Source of the DNA: Autumnicola psychrophila
GTDB taxonomy: Bacteria > Bacteroidota > Bacteroidia > Flavobacteriales > Flavobacteriaceae
Length of the DNA: 64,000 nt
Assembly (NCBI RefSeq): GCF_031846645.1
Contig: NZ_JAVRHN010000003.1
Coordinates: forward strand, 186,001-250,000
Direction: 5' to 3'
Shown piece by piece: positions 18,464 to 27,805 of this stretch (positions are counted from its first letter, which is position 1; every line of letters starts with the position of its first letter). Made by a program: the position numbers and the translations under genes. The notes under the pieces were generated by a model. The model did not search any database. It saw only the letters and a list, made by a program, of their open reading frames with translations, and was not told the origin of the DNA.

Positions 18464-19867
18464 CTAGTTGCTTACCTGCTCCTCCATTCTTTGAAGTGTT
18501 GCTTTAGCTCTTTTTACAAGATCCCTGGCGTCAATATTCAAAAGTGTTCCATTCTTCTTCAAAATCCTGCCGCCTACAGAAACAAATTCCACGTTTGCGG
18601 GCTGAGCTGCTTCAACTACCAAATGATAGGGCTGCGTACTTGCAGAAAAGTTCAGATCGTTTTTCCTTAATAATATTAAGTCCGCACTTTTACCCGGAAT
18701 TATAGAACCTGTCTCCTTTTCGATACCTAAGAGTTTTGCAGCGTTAATAGTAGCCATTTTCAGCACCTCTCTGGGATCTGTTGCAAATTCGTCTTTTGTT
18801 TCAGCATTACCAATATTCAGCAAAAGCTTTAAAACTGAAAGCAAATCAGCGTTACCAGAAAGTGCCGTGGTATCCACCCCTACTCCAAGGTTAATTTCAC
18901 TGTGCATTAGGCGATTTACCTGCGGAAATCCAAATCCAATACGCATTTCGCTGTAGGGCGTCATTGTAATAGAAGCTCCCGCTTCTTCGACTGCCACGAT
19001 TTCTTCATCTGTAATAGCATTTGCGTGTATAATATTAACATCCTCTCCCAGCAGGCCGATATTTGCCAATTTTGAGATCTGTCCTTTTTGTTCTTCATTA
19101 GAACTGGCATGAATGGTAATAGGAAGACCTAATTCACGGGCACGGGACCAGTCTTCTTTAAGAAATTTTGAATCGACCGAACGTGCTCCCAGTCCAAGAC
19201 TTATATTTTGATATTTTTCCACATCCTTAGTCGCCTCTAGTACCTTTTTAATCCCATCAAAATCTGTAGGAGTGTCAGAACTCAGGTCGCGGTAAGGACC
19301 ATAAGCTACATGTCCGCGCAAACCTGCTTCAGCAAGAGCATCAAAACTGGCCATTACATATTCCGGACTCCTCGCATTATGATTGAAGTCATTTAAGCAG
19401 GTAATTCCGCTATTGATCGCTTCAGCTGCAGCATATTCTGCGGCAAGTTTCATGTCCTGTGGAGTATAGAGCATACTATAGCGCTCTGTCATTGGAAAAT
19501 AACCTTCGGCTTTGGTTTCGCCCGCCATGCTTCTTAACAGAGAAGTCCATAAATGCCAGTGATTATCAATAAGTCCCGGCAGGAGAATAGCACCTTCCCC
19601 ATCAATTATCTCAAAATCTGAATTACTGGTGAAGTCTTCGGAAACAGATTTAATTAATCCATTTTCCACCACTACAGAGGCATGTTTAAAATCACCAATA
19701 TCGTCATCCATAGAAAGCACCTGTGCATTTTTAATGACGAAATTTGTTATTTTAGAAGCCACATGATTTATGGATCCATCTGTAAAAGCCAAAATTTCTG
19801 AAGGTAAAAAGCCTACTGCAGAAAAAGCTCCCACCTTCTTTAAAAAATCCCTTCTTTTCTTGTCCAT
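18464..19867 (-). CDS. Amidohydrolase family protein with Tat-like signal
   Basis: A 467-residue metal-dependent hydrolase of the TrzA/cytosine deaminase-like group. The N-terminus MDKKRRDFLKK with a following hydrophobic stretch looks like a twin-arginine signal, implying a folded periplasmic or surface enzyme. Metal ligands are visible: GLIDNHWHLW (HxH), ITIHAS and NIIHANAIT (His), and GVGVDTTAL (Asp). The N- and C-terminal beta sandwich ends are present (QVLSMDDDIGDFKHASVVVE; GKSADLILLRKNDLN), so it is full length. The substrate could be a deaminated or cyclic amide compound and is not determined by sequence. Confidence 0.87.
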   Translation of the reverse strand: MDKKRRDFLKKVGAFSAVGFLPSEILAFTDGSINHVASKITNFVIKNAQVLSMDDDIGDFKHASVVVENGLIKSVSEDFTSNSDFEIIDGEGAILLPGLIDNHWHLWTSLLRSMAGETKAEGYFPMTERYSMLYTPQDMKLAAEYAAAEAINSGITCLNDFNHNARSPEYVMASFDALAEAGLRGHVAYGPYRDLSSDTPTDFDGIKKVLEATKDVEKYQNISLGLGARSVDSKFLKEDWSRARELGLPITIHASSNEEQKGQISKLANIGLLGEDVNIIHANAITDEEIVAVEEAGASITMTPYSEMRIGFGFPQVNRLMHSEINLGVGVDTTALSGNADLLSVLKLLLNIGNAETKDEFATDPREVLKMATINAAKLLGIEKETGSIIPGKSADLILLRKNDLNFSASTQPYHLVVEAAQPANVEFVSVGGRILKKNGTLLNIDARDLVKRAKATLQRMEEQVSN

Positions 19868-20102
19868 CTTCTATTTTTACTAAAAATAAGGGAAAAAGAG
19901 GAAAACTACCTATTGAAATTTAGCGATTTCAGATAAAGCCTTTCCTCCACATAAAAGACTTGGATTTACAGTTCAAATTGAAGAAGATCAGGGGCATATA
20001 TTTGTTAACTCAAATTTTCGCAGTAGAGAATTTGATCAATAGTTCAACAATAAGGCCGGCTCTCTATTTATCAATCTTACACTTTAAGACATGTGATAAT
20101 TA

Positions 20103-20522
20103 CTATTTTTTCTTTAATAATAAGAAATGATCAAGAGAATATTTTCCTGCTCCTGTGAACATTAATAGAATAAAACCAAACATGTAGAGTAATGGTAATT
20201 CCTGTCTTCCAAATCCGTCTGGCATATGCACTACTAGTGCGGCAACAGCCATCGTGATTATTAGTGGAATTGCTGCCAGTCTTGTAGCAAAACCGAATAT
20301 GATAAGCACCGCACAAACAAATTCTGCAAAAACAGCAAGGGTAAAACTAACCGTTTCTCCTAACCCAATGGGATCTGCAAATTGGATTTCTTCGCTGTTA
20401 AAGAAAGTTATGAGTTTCGGAATCCCATGAGTAAGGATAAGAGCTGAGATAGCTATTCTAAAAATAAGGAGTGCGATGTCCACACTTTGGAGGTTTAGAC
20501 TGGTTGAATAGGAATTTTGCAT
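20103..20522 (-). CDS. DoxX family membrane protein
   Basis: A 139-residue protein with four membrane helices and the DoxX pattern: LLIFRIAISALILTHGIPKL near the start, then EFVCAVLIIFGFATRLAAIP and a C-terminal helix before SLDHFLLLKKK. DoxX-like proteins are small inner membrane components linked to thiol/redox stress; precise role unknown. It is on the same strand as the gluconate genes, 168 bases after gntP, and so could be transcribed with them, although the gap argues for independence. Confidence 0.88.
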   Translation of the reverse strand: MQNSYSTSLNLQSVDIALLIFRIAISALILTHGIPKLITFFNSEEIQFADPIGLGETVSFTLAVFAEFVCAVLIIFGFATRLAAIPLIITMAVAALVVHMPDGFGRQELPLLYMFGFILLMFTGAGKYSLDHFLLLKKK

Positions 20523-20690
20523 AGGGAGAAGTTAAATGTTTGGTGAAAGATAGCGAAATCTGCGGAAAAGCGTTCCTTTTCCTTGAGAAGGTTTAAGTAT
20601 TTCCGGTCAAAAATTTCTTTACAAAGGAAACCTGATTGCCGCGTATATACAGCGAAGAAGAAGAAGAATAGTACTTTTAGTTTCTTTCCT

Positions 20691-22037
20691 TTACACCAGG
20701 TACCACATTAAAAGCGACATTCCCAGGCCAACAAATGCAATAATAGTAGTCATCATCGTCCAGGTTTTAAAAGTCTGTTTTTCAGTTAAACCCAGATATT
20801 GCCCAACCAGCCAGAATCCGCTGTCGTTTACGTGTGAGAGAATTGATGCTCCCGCGGCAATAGCTATTACAATCAGCGACGTCTGACTCATAGAATAGAT
20901 TCCGTCGGTTAAAACAGGTGCAGTAATTCCCGCTGCGGTGATCATTGCCACCGTCGAAGATCCCTGTAAAACCCTTACCAATGCAGCTACAATAAACCCG
21001 AATAAGAGCGGATTAAAAAAGGTATCATTAAGTCCTTCAGCAATCATCTCCCCTGCTCCGGTATCAATAAGTATTTGTTTAAAAGCCCCACCGGCCCCAG
21101 TCAGCAAAATTATAATTCCTGCAGCTTGAAACGATTTTGTTGCTACCTTCAGTAAATATTCTTTCTGCATTCCGCGTCTTACTCCCAGAAAATACCAGGC
21201 TATTAAATTGGCAATTATTAATGCGGTAAAAGGATGTCCCAGTAACTCCACCATATATAATATTTCCACAGGAATATTAGCATCGGCGAAGAACGGACTT
21301 CCTAAAATTGTATTGATGACAATAAGAAGAATCGGAATAAAAATAATGGAGATTATCAGCCCAGGTGAGGGTGCCATCTTTTCATCATAATCCTCCTTTT
21401 CTTCAAAAACCTTAGGTTCTACAAAAATCTTTTTTGAAATAAAGCGGGAAAAAACAGGACCACTAATGATGGCCGCGGGTATTCCCGCCAAAAATCCGAA
21501 GACGATCACCCAACCCAAATCTGCTCCCAAAATATCTGCTACAGCAATAGGACCCGGCGTAGGCGGAATAAAAGCGTGTGTTATGGCCAAACCTGCCAAT
21601 AACGGTAGCGCATACAAAAGGAGGGACTTGCCCGTTCTTTTGCTTAGCGCATAAGTTATGGGCACAAGAATAATAAATGCCACATCAAAAAAAACGGGTA
21701 TGGCCACCGCAAAACCCGTTATCATCATGGCCCACGGAGCATTCTTTTCGCCCGTTTTTTGTAGCATGTAAGAAGCCAGCCGCTGTGCCCCGCCAGATTG
21801 CTCCAAAATTCCGCCAAATAACGCACCCAAACCTACAACGGTGGCTACAAAGCCAAGGGTACTTCCCATCCCCTCTTTCATTGTTTCCAGGATATCCCCT
21901 GCAGGCATTCCTGCCATCATTCCAACCGCAATACAAACAATTAAAAGAGCAAGAAAAGCCTGGATTTTTAGTTTTAAAATTAGAAAAAGCAATAAGGCAA
22001 TTCCGATAAAAACTGCAGATAGCAACTGTATATCCAT
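20691..22037 (-). CDS. gntP: Gluconate permease GntP family
   Basis: A 448-residue inner membrane H+ symporter of the Gnt family with about 12-14 helices. Family motifs include GSTLGFVATVVGLGALFGGILEQSGG, AFIPPTPGPIAVADILGADLGW and the C-terminal HVNDSGFWLVGQYLGLTEKQ. It imports gluconate or a related sugar acid. Its ATG overlaps the stop of the gntK-gnd fusion by one base (TAATG), so translation is probably coupled and the substrate is very likely gluconate. Confidence 0.93.
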   Translation of the reverse strand: MDIQLLSAVFIGIALLLFLILKLKIQAFLALLIVCIAVGMMAGMPAGDILETMKEGMGSTLGFVATVVGLGALFGGILEQSGGAQRLASYMLQKTGEKNAPWAMMITGFAVAIPVFFDVAFIILVPITYALSKRTGKSLLLYALPLLAGLAITHAFIPPTPGPIAVADILGADLGWVIVFGFLAGIPAAIISGPVFSRFISKKIFVEPKVFEEKEDYDEKMAPSPGLIISIIFIPILLIVINTILGSPFFADANIPVEILYMVELLGHPFTALIIANLIAWYFLGVRRGMQKEYLLKVATKSFQAAGIIILLTGAGGAFKQILIDTGAGEMIAEGLNDTFFNPLLFGFIVAALVRVLQGSSTVAMITAAGITAPVLTDGIYSMSQTSLIVIAIAAGASILSHVNDSGFWLVGQYLGLTEKQTFKTWTMMTTIIAFVGLGMSLLMWYLV

Positions 22038-23944
22038 TAATTATCGAGCCATTGGGTGTGAAAAAATTCTCCTCTTGGTTTGTCTGTACGCTCATAAGTA
22101 TGAGCTCCAAAGAAATCCCTTTGCGCCTGAATCATGTTTGCAGAAGATTGTCCTGAAGTAAAACTAAGCAGATAATTTGCTGCAGAAGATAAAACCGGCA
22201 ACGGATATCCAGCCGGTAAAGCCTTAGCGATAATGCCCATTAGCGCAGATTCTGAATTGCTGATGAGCGAAATAATATCTGGATGCATCAAAATATTCTC
22301 TGAAGGTCTTTCTTTAAAAATCTCGATCAAATCTTCCATAAAATGAGACCTGATAATACAGCCGTTGGTCCAGATACGTGCAATTTCAGATAAATTAAGG
22401 TTCCAGTCATAAGCCTTTGAAGCTTCCAGCAGCAAATCGAAACCTATAGCATGATTAATAACACTTCCGGCTTTATAAGCCTTAAATAAGTCCGCTGATA
22501 TTTCCTTAAGATCTGTAGTACTTTTGTACTCTCTGTTGTAAGCCTTCATGGCATTTACCCGCTCTTGTTTCTTGCCGGAAATATTTCGCGCAAGTACGGC
22601 TGCAGTAATGGTGTCTAAGGGAACTCCGAGTTCCAATGCCGCATTTGTAGACCAGCCGCCGGTACCTTTCTGCTTGGCTGCATCAAGGATTTGATCGATC
22701 AGGAATCCGTCATTTTCTTTTTTACGAAGAATTTCTACGGAGATTTCCAGTAGGAAACTCTTCATTTCCTTATTCCACTCTTCAAAAAGTGCTGCAATCT
22801 CTTCAGGTGAGGCATTGGTGCCAAACCTCAAATAATGATAAGTTTCTGCAATAAGCTGCATCTCTCCATATTCTATTCCGTTATGGAGCATTTTCACAAA
22901 ATGGCCGGCTCCGTCTGGTCCCACATGGGTACAACAGGGATTGCCATCTTTATCTTTGGCAGCTATTCTTTCCAATATTTTCCCTGCCCTGTCATATGCT
23001 TTTTTAGGACCGCCGGGCATAATTGAAGGTCCCTTTAAGGCACCTTCTTCCCCGCCGGAAATTCCCGCACCCATAAAAAAGATCCCCTTTTCCTTAAGCA
23101 AGCCTTCTCTCCTAATCGTCTCTTTATAATGGGAATTTCCTCCGTCTATAATTAAATCATCTTTATCCAGAAAAGGCAGTAAACTTTCAATTACCATATC
23201 CACAGCAGGACCGGCATTTACCATGAGAATTATATTTCTTGGCCGCTCAAGACTTTCTACAAATTTTTCCAGATTATCAAACCACGGAAATTCATATACC
23301 AGCTTATTTTCTTCAGCAAATTTCTTTGCAATATCTACTTCCAGCTCCTCGACATGTCGGTTAAAGACGGTAATATCAATTCCTTTAGAAGCAAAATTTA
23401 ACGCAAGGCTTTTACCCATAACACCTAGTCCCACCAGGCCCATATGAGCATCTTCTTTCCTGTTAAGTTTCCACATAATTTCGTCCAGAACCTCTTCTTT
23501 AGACGCATTTACATTTATATGGAAACCGTAATTTGGCATTTCTAAAGTTTCAAATTGAGACTTTAGTAATTCCGGTTTAAAATAGTGGTCTTCCCGGGAA
23601 GACATTCGGTTAAAAATAGTTTCATATTCAGAATGAAGGAAAATCCACGTGATCTCTTCTTTAGGTACAGATTGTAATTGCTCCCGGTATTTTTCCTTTA
23701 AAGCTGAACAGGCTAAAACGGCACCATCTTTCTTTTGCCATTCTGAAATTTTATTTGCCAGGGTTTGCAACCAACTTTCCCGGTCGCTATCCTGAAGCGG
23801 AATACCTTCTTTCATCTTTTTCAGGTTTTCTGAAGGATGAAAATCATCTGCATCATAAAAAGGAACGTTTATTTTTTTTGCAAGGAGTTTTCCTATGGTG
23901 GTTTTCCCAACGCCTGAAACTCCCATTACAATGAACACCTGCAT
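22037..23944 (-). CDS. Bifunctional gluconokinase / 6-phosphogluconate dehydrogenase fusion
   Basis: A 635-residue natural fusion. Residues about 1-160 are a complete GntK: P-loop GVSGVGKTTIGK, YDADDFHP, CSALKEKYRE and a NRMSSREDHYF segment. From about residue 168 a full decarboxylating 6-phosphogluconate dehydrogenase begins with the dinucleotide fold GLVGLGVMGKSLALNFASKG; it has the signature DAAKQKGTGGWSTNAALELG and the C-terminal domain (QAQRDFFGAHTYERTD). The pair would convert gluconate + ATP to 6-phosphogluconate and then to ribulose 5-phosphate + CO2 + NAD(P)H. It lies 5 bases after the Gre gene and overlaps gntP. The dehydrogenase part (about 468 residues) is normal length, so neither half looks degenerate. 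Confidence 0.94.
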   Translation of the reverse strand: MQVFIVMGVSGVGKTTIGKLLAKKINVPFYDADDFHPSENLKKMKEGIPLQDSDRESWLQTLANKISEWQKKDGAVLACSALKEKYREQLQSVPKEEITWIFLHSEYETIFNRMSSREDHYFKPELLKSQFETLEMPNYGFHINVNASKEEVLDEIMWKLNRKEDAHMGLVGLGVMGKSLALNFASKGIDITVFNRHVEELEVDIAKKFAEENKLVYEFPWFDNLEKFVESLERPRNIILMVNAGPAVDMVIESLLPFLDKDDLIIDGGNSHYKETIRREGLLKEKGIFFMGAGISGGEEGALKGPSIMPGGPKKAYDRAGKILERIAAKDKDGNPCCTHVGPDGAGHFVKMLHNGIEYGEMQLIAETYHYLRFGTNASPEEIAALFEEWNKEMKSFLLEISVEILRKKENDGFLIDQILDAAKQKGTGGWSTNAALELGVPLDTITAAVLARNISGKKQERVNAMKAYNREYKSTTDLKEISADLFKAYKAGSVINHAIGFDLLLEASKAYDWNLNLSEIARIWTNGCIIRSHFMEDLIEIFKERPSENILMHPDIISLISNSESALMGIIAKALPAGYPLPVLSSAANYLLSFTSGQSSANMIQAQRDFFGAHTYERTDKPRGEFFHTQWLDN

Positions 23945-23949
23945 ATGGT

Positions 23950-24453
23950 TTAGTTATAATTAATATTCAGAATTTTAAGTTTTTTAGATGATGCACCCAT
24001 TACAAATTCGGCTGTTTCACCAATCTTTTTCCCGGTTAATGCTTTTGCAATTGGGGCTACAAAGGCTATTTTCTGCTTTTTCACATCAGCCTCGTCCACA
24101 CCTACAATCTGGAATTGCTGAGTCAGCTCTTTTTCAAGGTCCATAAACTCTACTACCGCACCAAACCTTACCTCGTCCTGAGCCTGCTCTTTGGGTTGAA
24201 TAATTCTCGCAGAATTTATGCGCTCGTTCAAAAGTTTCACCTTTCCGTCTATTACAGCCTGCGAGCGCCTACGTTCTATTTCATTCTCGGGATCTAAAGC
24301 AGCCCTCTCCTTCTCAAGTTGCTTTTTTTCCTCCAGCAATTCCTCCATTCCCCCGGGAGTAACATAGTTAGTGACACCCGCCGGTAAAGCCGCCCTTGGT
24401 GGTATAATTGGTGCTTCTTCCTGGTCTTCTTCTTTTACAAATCCTCTACTCAT
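23950..24453 (-). CDS. GreA/GreB family transcript cleavage factor
   Basis: A 167-residue factor for rescue of backtracked RNA polymerase. The N-terminal extension MSRGFVKEEDQEEAP is typical of Bacteroidota members, followed by NYVTPGGMEELLEEKKQLEKE, the antiparallel coiled coil (about 35-90; acidic tip LDPENE, then ERRRSQAVIDGK), and the C-terminal FKBP-like domain (FGAVVEFMDLEKELTQQFQI; TGKKIGETAEFVMG). It is the first gene before the gluconate genes with only a 5-base gap, an odd partner for them. Confidence 0.9.
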   Translation of the reverse strand: MSRGFVKEEDQEEAPIIPPRAALPAGVTNYVTPGGMEELLEEKKQLEKERAALDPENEIERRRSQAVIDGKVKLLNERINSARIIQPKEQAQDEVRFGAVVEFMDLEKELTQQFQIVGVDEADVKKQKIAFVAPIAKALTGKKIGETAEFVMGASSKKLKILNINYN

Positions 24454-24548
24454 GTCATCATTTTCTGTAATATTAACAATATACTCAAATTTTAATCATC
24501 CTGAAATCTAAAGTTCCACGGAAAAGAAATAATCCGTTTCAGAATTAC

Positions 24549-24556
24549 TATTTTTG
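24549..24556 (+). promoter_or_regulatory. Bacteroidota-type -7 box (TATTTTTG)
   Basis: A TAnnTTTG match 52 bases before the glycosyltransferase start. No convincing -33 TTG is found at the right spacing, so this is tentative. Confidence 0.35.
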
Positions 24557-24607
24557 TCGCTCGAAAAGGTATGCTGAATTTCAGGTTCTGAATTTAAAGC
24601 CGATATT

Positions 24608-25849
24608 ATGAAAAATTTACTGGTCATTGGATATGTATGGCCCGAACCATCCTCCTCTGCTGCAGGAAGCCGAATGATACAGCTGCTGGAGTTCTTTTTA
24701 GCTGAAAATTATCAAATCACCTTTGCCTCTACTGCTCATAAAACTCCATTTATGGCGAATCTGGAAGAATTAGGAATTTTAACTGAAGAAATCGCAGTAA
24801 ATGATCCAGATTTTGACCGTTTCTTATACAAATTAAACCCTGAAGTGGTTCTTTTTGACCGTTTTATGATTGAAGAACAGTTTGGATGGCGTATAGAAAA
24901 AGTTTGTCCTGATGCTATTAAGATTCTGGATACCGAAGACTTACACTTTTTGAGAAATGCGAGGATGGAGGCTCAAAAATGGCAATTATCGGCAAAGACT
25001 GTTTATATGGATTCAGAATTAACAAAACGGGAGATTGCAGCCATATATCGCAGCGATCTTAGTTTAATTATTTCTGAAGTTGAAATGCAAATCCTCCAGT
25101 CCGACTTTGGGATTAGTGAAAATATTCTTCTGTATCTGCCTTTTATGTTTAATCCTGTTTCTGAAGAAGACATTCAACTTTCTCCTTCCTTTAAGGAACG
25201 AAAAAATTTTATAAGCATTGGAACGTTTAAACATAAACCAAACTGGAATGCCGTTCTCAGGCTAAAACAGGAGATCTGGCCGCTAATCAGGCAAGAACTT
25301 CCCGAGGCCGAAATCCATATTTATGGCTCCTACCCCACTAAAAAAGTGCTGGATTTACATAACCCCGAAACAGGATTTTTGGTAAAGGGACGTGCCGGGA
25401 GTGCTTCTGAAGTAATGAAAAATGCAAAAGTTCTTCTTGCTCCGCTTCAATTTGGAGCCGGACTAAAAGGTAAATTTATAGATGCCATGCGTTGCGGCAC
25501 TCCTAGTGTCACCACCAGAATTGGTGCCGAAGGAATTTCTGAAAAGAATAACTGGAGTGGGTTTATCGAAGATAAAAACGAGGCTTTTGCAGAAAAAGCA
25601 GCAGCATTATATACAGACCGGGAAATATGGGAAAAAGCGCACCACGCAGGATTTTCAATTATTAACAGTCGGTTTTCAAAAGAATTTTTTGAGCAAATCT
25701 TCAGAAGAAAATTACAGAAGATAAAAAGAAGTCTCATTTCGCATCGCAAGTCTAATTTTACAGGTTCCATGTTGCGGCATCATTTGCACAGGAGTACCTA
25801 TTTTATGTCGAAATACATCCAGGAAAAAAATAAGAAAACCGCCGACTAA
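24608..25849 (+). CDS. Glycosyltransferase (GT-B, GT4-like)
   Basis: A 413-residue GT-B enzyme. The N-terminal Rossmann-like half starts MKNLLVIGYVWPEPSSSAAG with the donor/acceptor loop SSAAGSRMIQL; the C-terminal half contains FISIGTFKHKPNWNAVL and the nucleotide-sugar site FGAGLKGKFIDAMRCGTPSVTT, typical of family GT4. No membrane segment, so it acts at the cytoplasmic face of the inner membrane or in the cytoplasm. It is not inside a polysaccharide cluster, so its acceptor is unknown. The 3' end overlaps a stem-loop. Confidence 0.87.
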   Translation: MKNLLVIGYVWPEPSSSAAGSRMIQLLEFFLAENYQITFASTAHKTPFMANLEELGILTEEIAVNDPDFDRFLYKLNPEVVLFDRFMIEEQFGWRIEKVCPDAIKILDTEDLHFLRNARMEAQKWQLSAKTVYMDSELTKREIAAIYRSDLSLIISEVEMQILQSDFGISENILLYLPFMFNPVSEEDIQLSPSFKERKNFISIGTFKHKPNWNAVLRLKQEIWPLIRQELPEAEIHIYGSYPTKKVLDLHNPETGFLVKGRAGSASEVMKNAKVLLAPLQFGAGLKGKFIDAMRCGTPSVTTRIGAEGISEKNNWSGFIEDKNEAFAEKAAALYTDREIWEKAHHAGFSIINSRFSKEFFEQIFRRKLQKIKRSLISHRKSNFTGSMLRHHLHRSTYFMSKYIQEKNKKTAD

Positions 25850-25860
25850 AAGCCGGCGGT
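25838..25860. terminator. GC-rich stem-loop at the glycosyltransferase stop codon
   Basis: ACCGCCG (25838-25844) pairs with CGGCGGT (25854-25860) around the stop codon. The T run after it is weak, so termination is likely but not certain. Confidence 0.6.
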
Positions 25861-25970
25861 CTTCACACGAAAATGAACATTTACTAAGAAACGTCCAGCA
25901 TTGTTAGTGCGCTAAATTTATGCGAAAAGCCTGACCATATTATCTGCTATAATTACAGCTTTATCTGATT

Positions 25971-26339
25971 TTAGATCCATTCTGTTCTTTTTTGAGTTAA
26001 CTCAGATTTTTCGTTACCTCCGGTATTAATTGTGGTTGCAGGTTCAAACAACATAATCTGGACTTCATTTTTAACCACAGGTCTATGCTCTGTTCCCTTT
26101 GGAATAATTATAAATTCTCCTTCTGTTATTGAAATTATTTTATTTCTCAATTCCATATCAAACTCTCCTTTAATGACTAAAAACATTTCATCTTCATTAT
26201 CGTGTTTATGCCATTCAAATTCGCCCTTTGCTTTTACAAGTTTTATATGTTGACCATTTAATTCCCCAACTATCCTCGGATTCCAATAATCAGAAAACTG
26301 AGACATCTTTTCTGCAATAGAAATCTTTTTTATCTCCAT
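25971..26339 (-). CDS. Cupin domain protein
   Basis: A 122-residue single cupin. Metal ligands appear in motif 1 (GEFEWHKHDNEDEMFLVIKG: H, H, E) and motif 2 (EGEFIIIPKGTEHRP: H). Small monocupins of this kind are often dioxygenases, isomerases or sensors; nothing here decides which. It sits 28 bases before the aspartate kinase stop region on the same strand, downstream of it, so co-transcription is possible. Confidence 0.87.
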   Translation of the reverse strand: MEIKKISIAEKMSQFSDYWNPRIVGELNGQHIKLVKAKGEFEWHKHDNEDEMFLVIKGEFDMELRNKIISITEGEFIIIPKGTEHRPVVKNEVQIMLFEPATTINTGGNEKSELTQKRTEWI

Positions 26340-26366
26340 TTTTTGTATTGGGTTTAATGGTAAGGC

Positions 26367-27704
26367 TTAAACTACCTGAGCCTTTTTATTTTGAATAAAA
26401 AGCTTATCGTTCAATTTTCTTAATGTAGGAATTTTATTCTGGGTGTCTACAAGAAGAGAAATATTGTTATTGCTTCCCCCGTAGGAAATCATACGTACGG
26501 GAATATCGTTTAGAAGTTCAAAAAGCCTGTAAGTTTGTTTGTCTTCAATTACAGATTCTCCAACAATACAGATTATACTATGGTTTTTCTCGACAGTAAT
26601 TTCTCCGTAAGAATCCAGTTCCTTTAGAATCTCCTCCAGGTTGCGGTCGTCATCTATGGTGAGGGAAATAGCAATTTCTGAAGTGGTGATCATATCGATT
26701 GCCGTCTCATAATTGTCAAAAACATCGAATATTTTTCGCAGAAATCCATGCGCCATCAGCATCCTGTTAGACTTAATTTTAATGGCTGTAATTCCGTCTT
26801 TTGCTGAAATTGCTTTTAATCCTTTTTCCTTAGCTTCAGGAGAAATCCTTGTTCCCTGGGAATCTGGCGTAAATGTATTTTTCAGGAAAATTGGAATATT
26901 CTTATCAATAACCGGAGAAATAGTTTGCGGATGCAGAATTTTTGCTCCAAAATAGGCCAGCTCCGCAGCTTCCTCAAAGCTTAATTCAGAAATACGATGG
27001 GTATTTTCCACGTACCGAGGATCATTATTATGAAGCCCGTCTATATCTGTCCAGATTTGTACTTCTTCAGCATTTATTGAAGCTCCAAGAATTGTGGCAG
27101 AATAATCGCTGCCTCCTCTTTTAAGTGTACTTATCTCGTTATTTTTATCGATACGTACAAAACCCTGTGTGATGTAAATGTCACTTTCCGGCTTACTGTC
27201 TATTACTTTACTAAAATGATCCCCTACTTTTTTTGTATCCGGATTTTCGAGGTTGCTTACATACATAAATTCCTTCGCGTCCAGCCATTGATTCTGGATA
27301 TTAAGACTTTCCAGGTACTTAGAGAAAATATAGGTAAGCATGGTTTCCCCATAGGTAACTATTTCAGAATATATTTTCTCTGAATAAGCGTTTCCGGAAG
27401 TCTGCTTTAGTTGAGCCAGAATATCGTTAATAAAAGTAAGAGCGGAATTTCTTAATTCCTCATCCTGAATAAGCTCATTAATGGCACTTTCATGGCGTTC
27501 CTTTAGACGCTGTATAACTGCGTCAATTTCCTTCTCGTCTCCTATTTTCATGGCTTCAGAAATAGAAACTAACTCATTGGTAACCCCAGACATTGCTGAA
27601 AGAACCAGTAACTTTTTACCTTCCTTAGACTGGATGATATTTTTTACATTATTTATACTTTCTACAGAACCTACAGAAGTTCCTCCGAATTTCATTACCC
27701 TCAT
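26367..27704 (-). CDS. lysC: Aspartate kinase (monofunctional, with C-terminal ACT domains)
   Basis: First step of the lysine/threonine/methionine (and diaminopimelate) pathway: ATP + aspartate to aspartyl phosphate. The kinase domain is about residues 1-290 with MRVMKFGGTSVGSVESI at the start, RGGSDYSATILGASINAEEV and ELAYFGAKILHPQT; two ACT modules follow (about 300-445), the usual site of feedback inhibition. I start at the ATG at 27704 (445 residues), because the longer frame from 27815 adds 37 residues unlike the family and overlaps the divergent gene. It faces the HTH/ACT protein across a palindrome. Confidence 0.93.
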   Translation of the reverse strand: MRVMKFGGTSVGSVESINNVKNIIQSKEGKKLLVLSAMSGVTNELVSISEAMKIGDEKEIDAVIQRLKERHESAINELIQDEELRNSALTFINDILAQLKQTSGNAYSEKIYSEIVTYGETMLTYIFSKYLESLNIQNQWLDAKEFMYVSNLENPDTKKVGDHFSKVIDSKPESDIYITQGFVRIDKNNEISTLKRGGSDYSATILGASINAEEVQIWTDIDGLHNNDPRYVENTHRISELSFEEAAELAYFGAKILHPQTISPVIDKNIPIFLKNTFTPDSQGTRISPEAKEKGLKAISAKDGITAIKIKSNRMLMAHGFLRKIFDVFDNYETAIDMITTSEIAISLTIDDDRNLEEILKELDSYGEITVEKNHSIICIVGESVIEDKQTYRLFELLNDIPVRMISYGGSNNNISLLVDTQNKIPTLRKLNDKLFIQNKKAQVV

Positions 27705-27774
27705 GATGATAAAATTTAATGCTGCATAATTAGTTTTTAAAGCCATGCACCGAAAAAAAATGCATGATTTTATA

Positions 27775-27788
27775 TACATTTGTACAAA
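27775..27788 (+). promoter_or_regulatory. Palindrome overlapping a TAnnTTTG box between lysC and the ACT protein gene
   Basis: TACATTTG at 27775-27782 is a -7-type box for the rightward gene, 24 bases before its ATG. The perfect palindrome TTTGTACAAA (27779-27788) overlaps it and could be an operator for the divergent regulator. No good -33 element is visible at the usual spacing. Confidence 0.45.
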
Positions 27789-27805
27789 ATGTGTAATATT
27801 TAACA

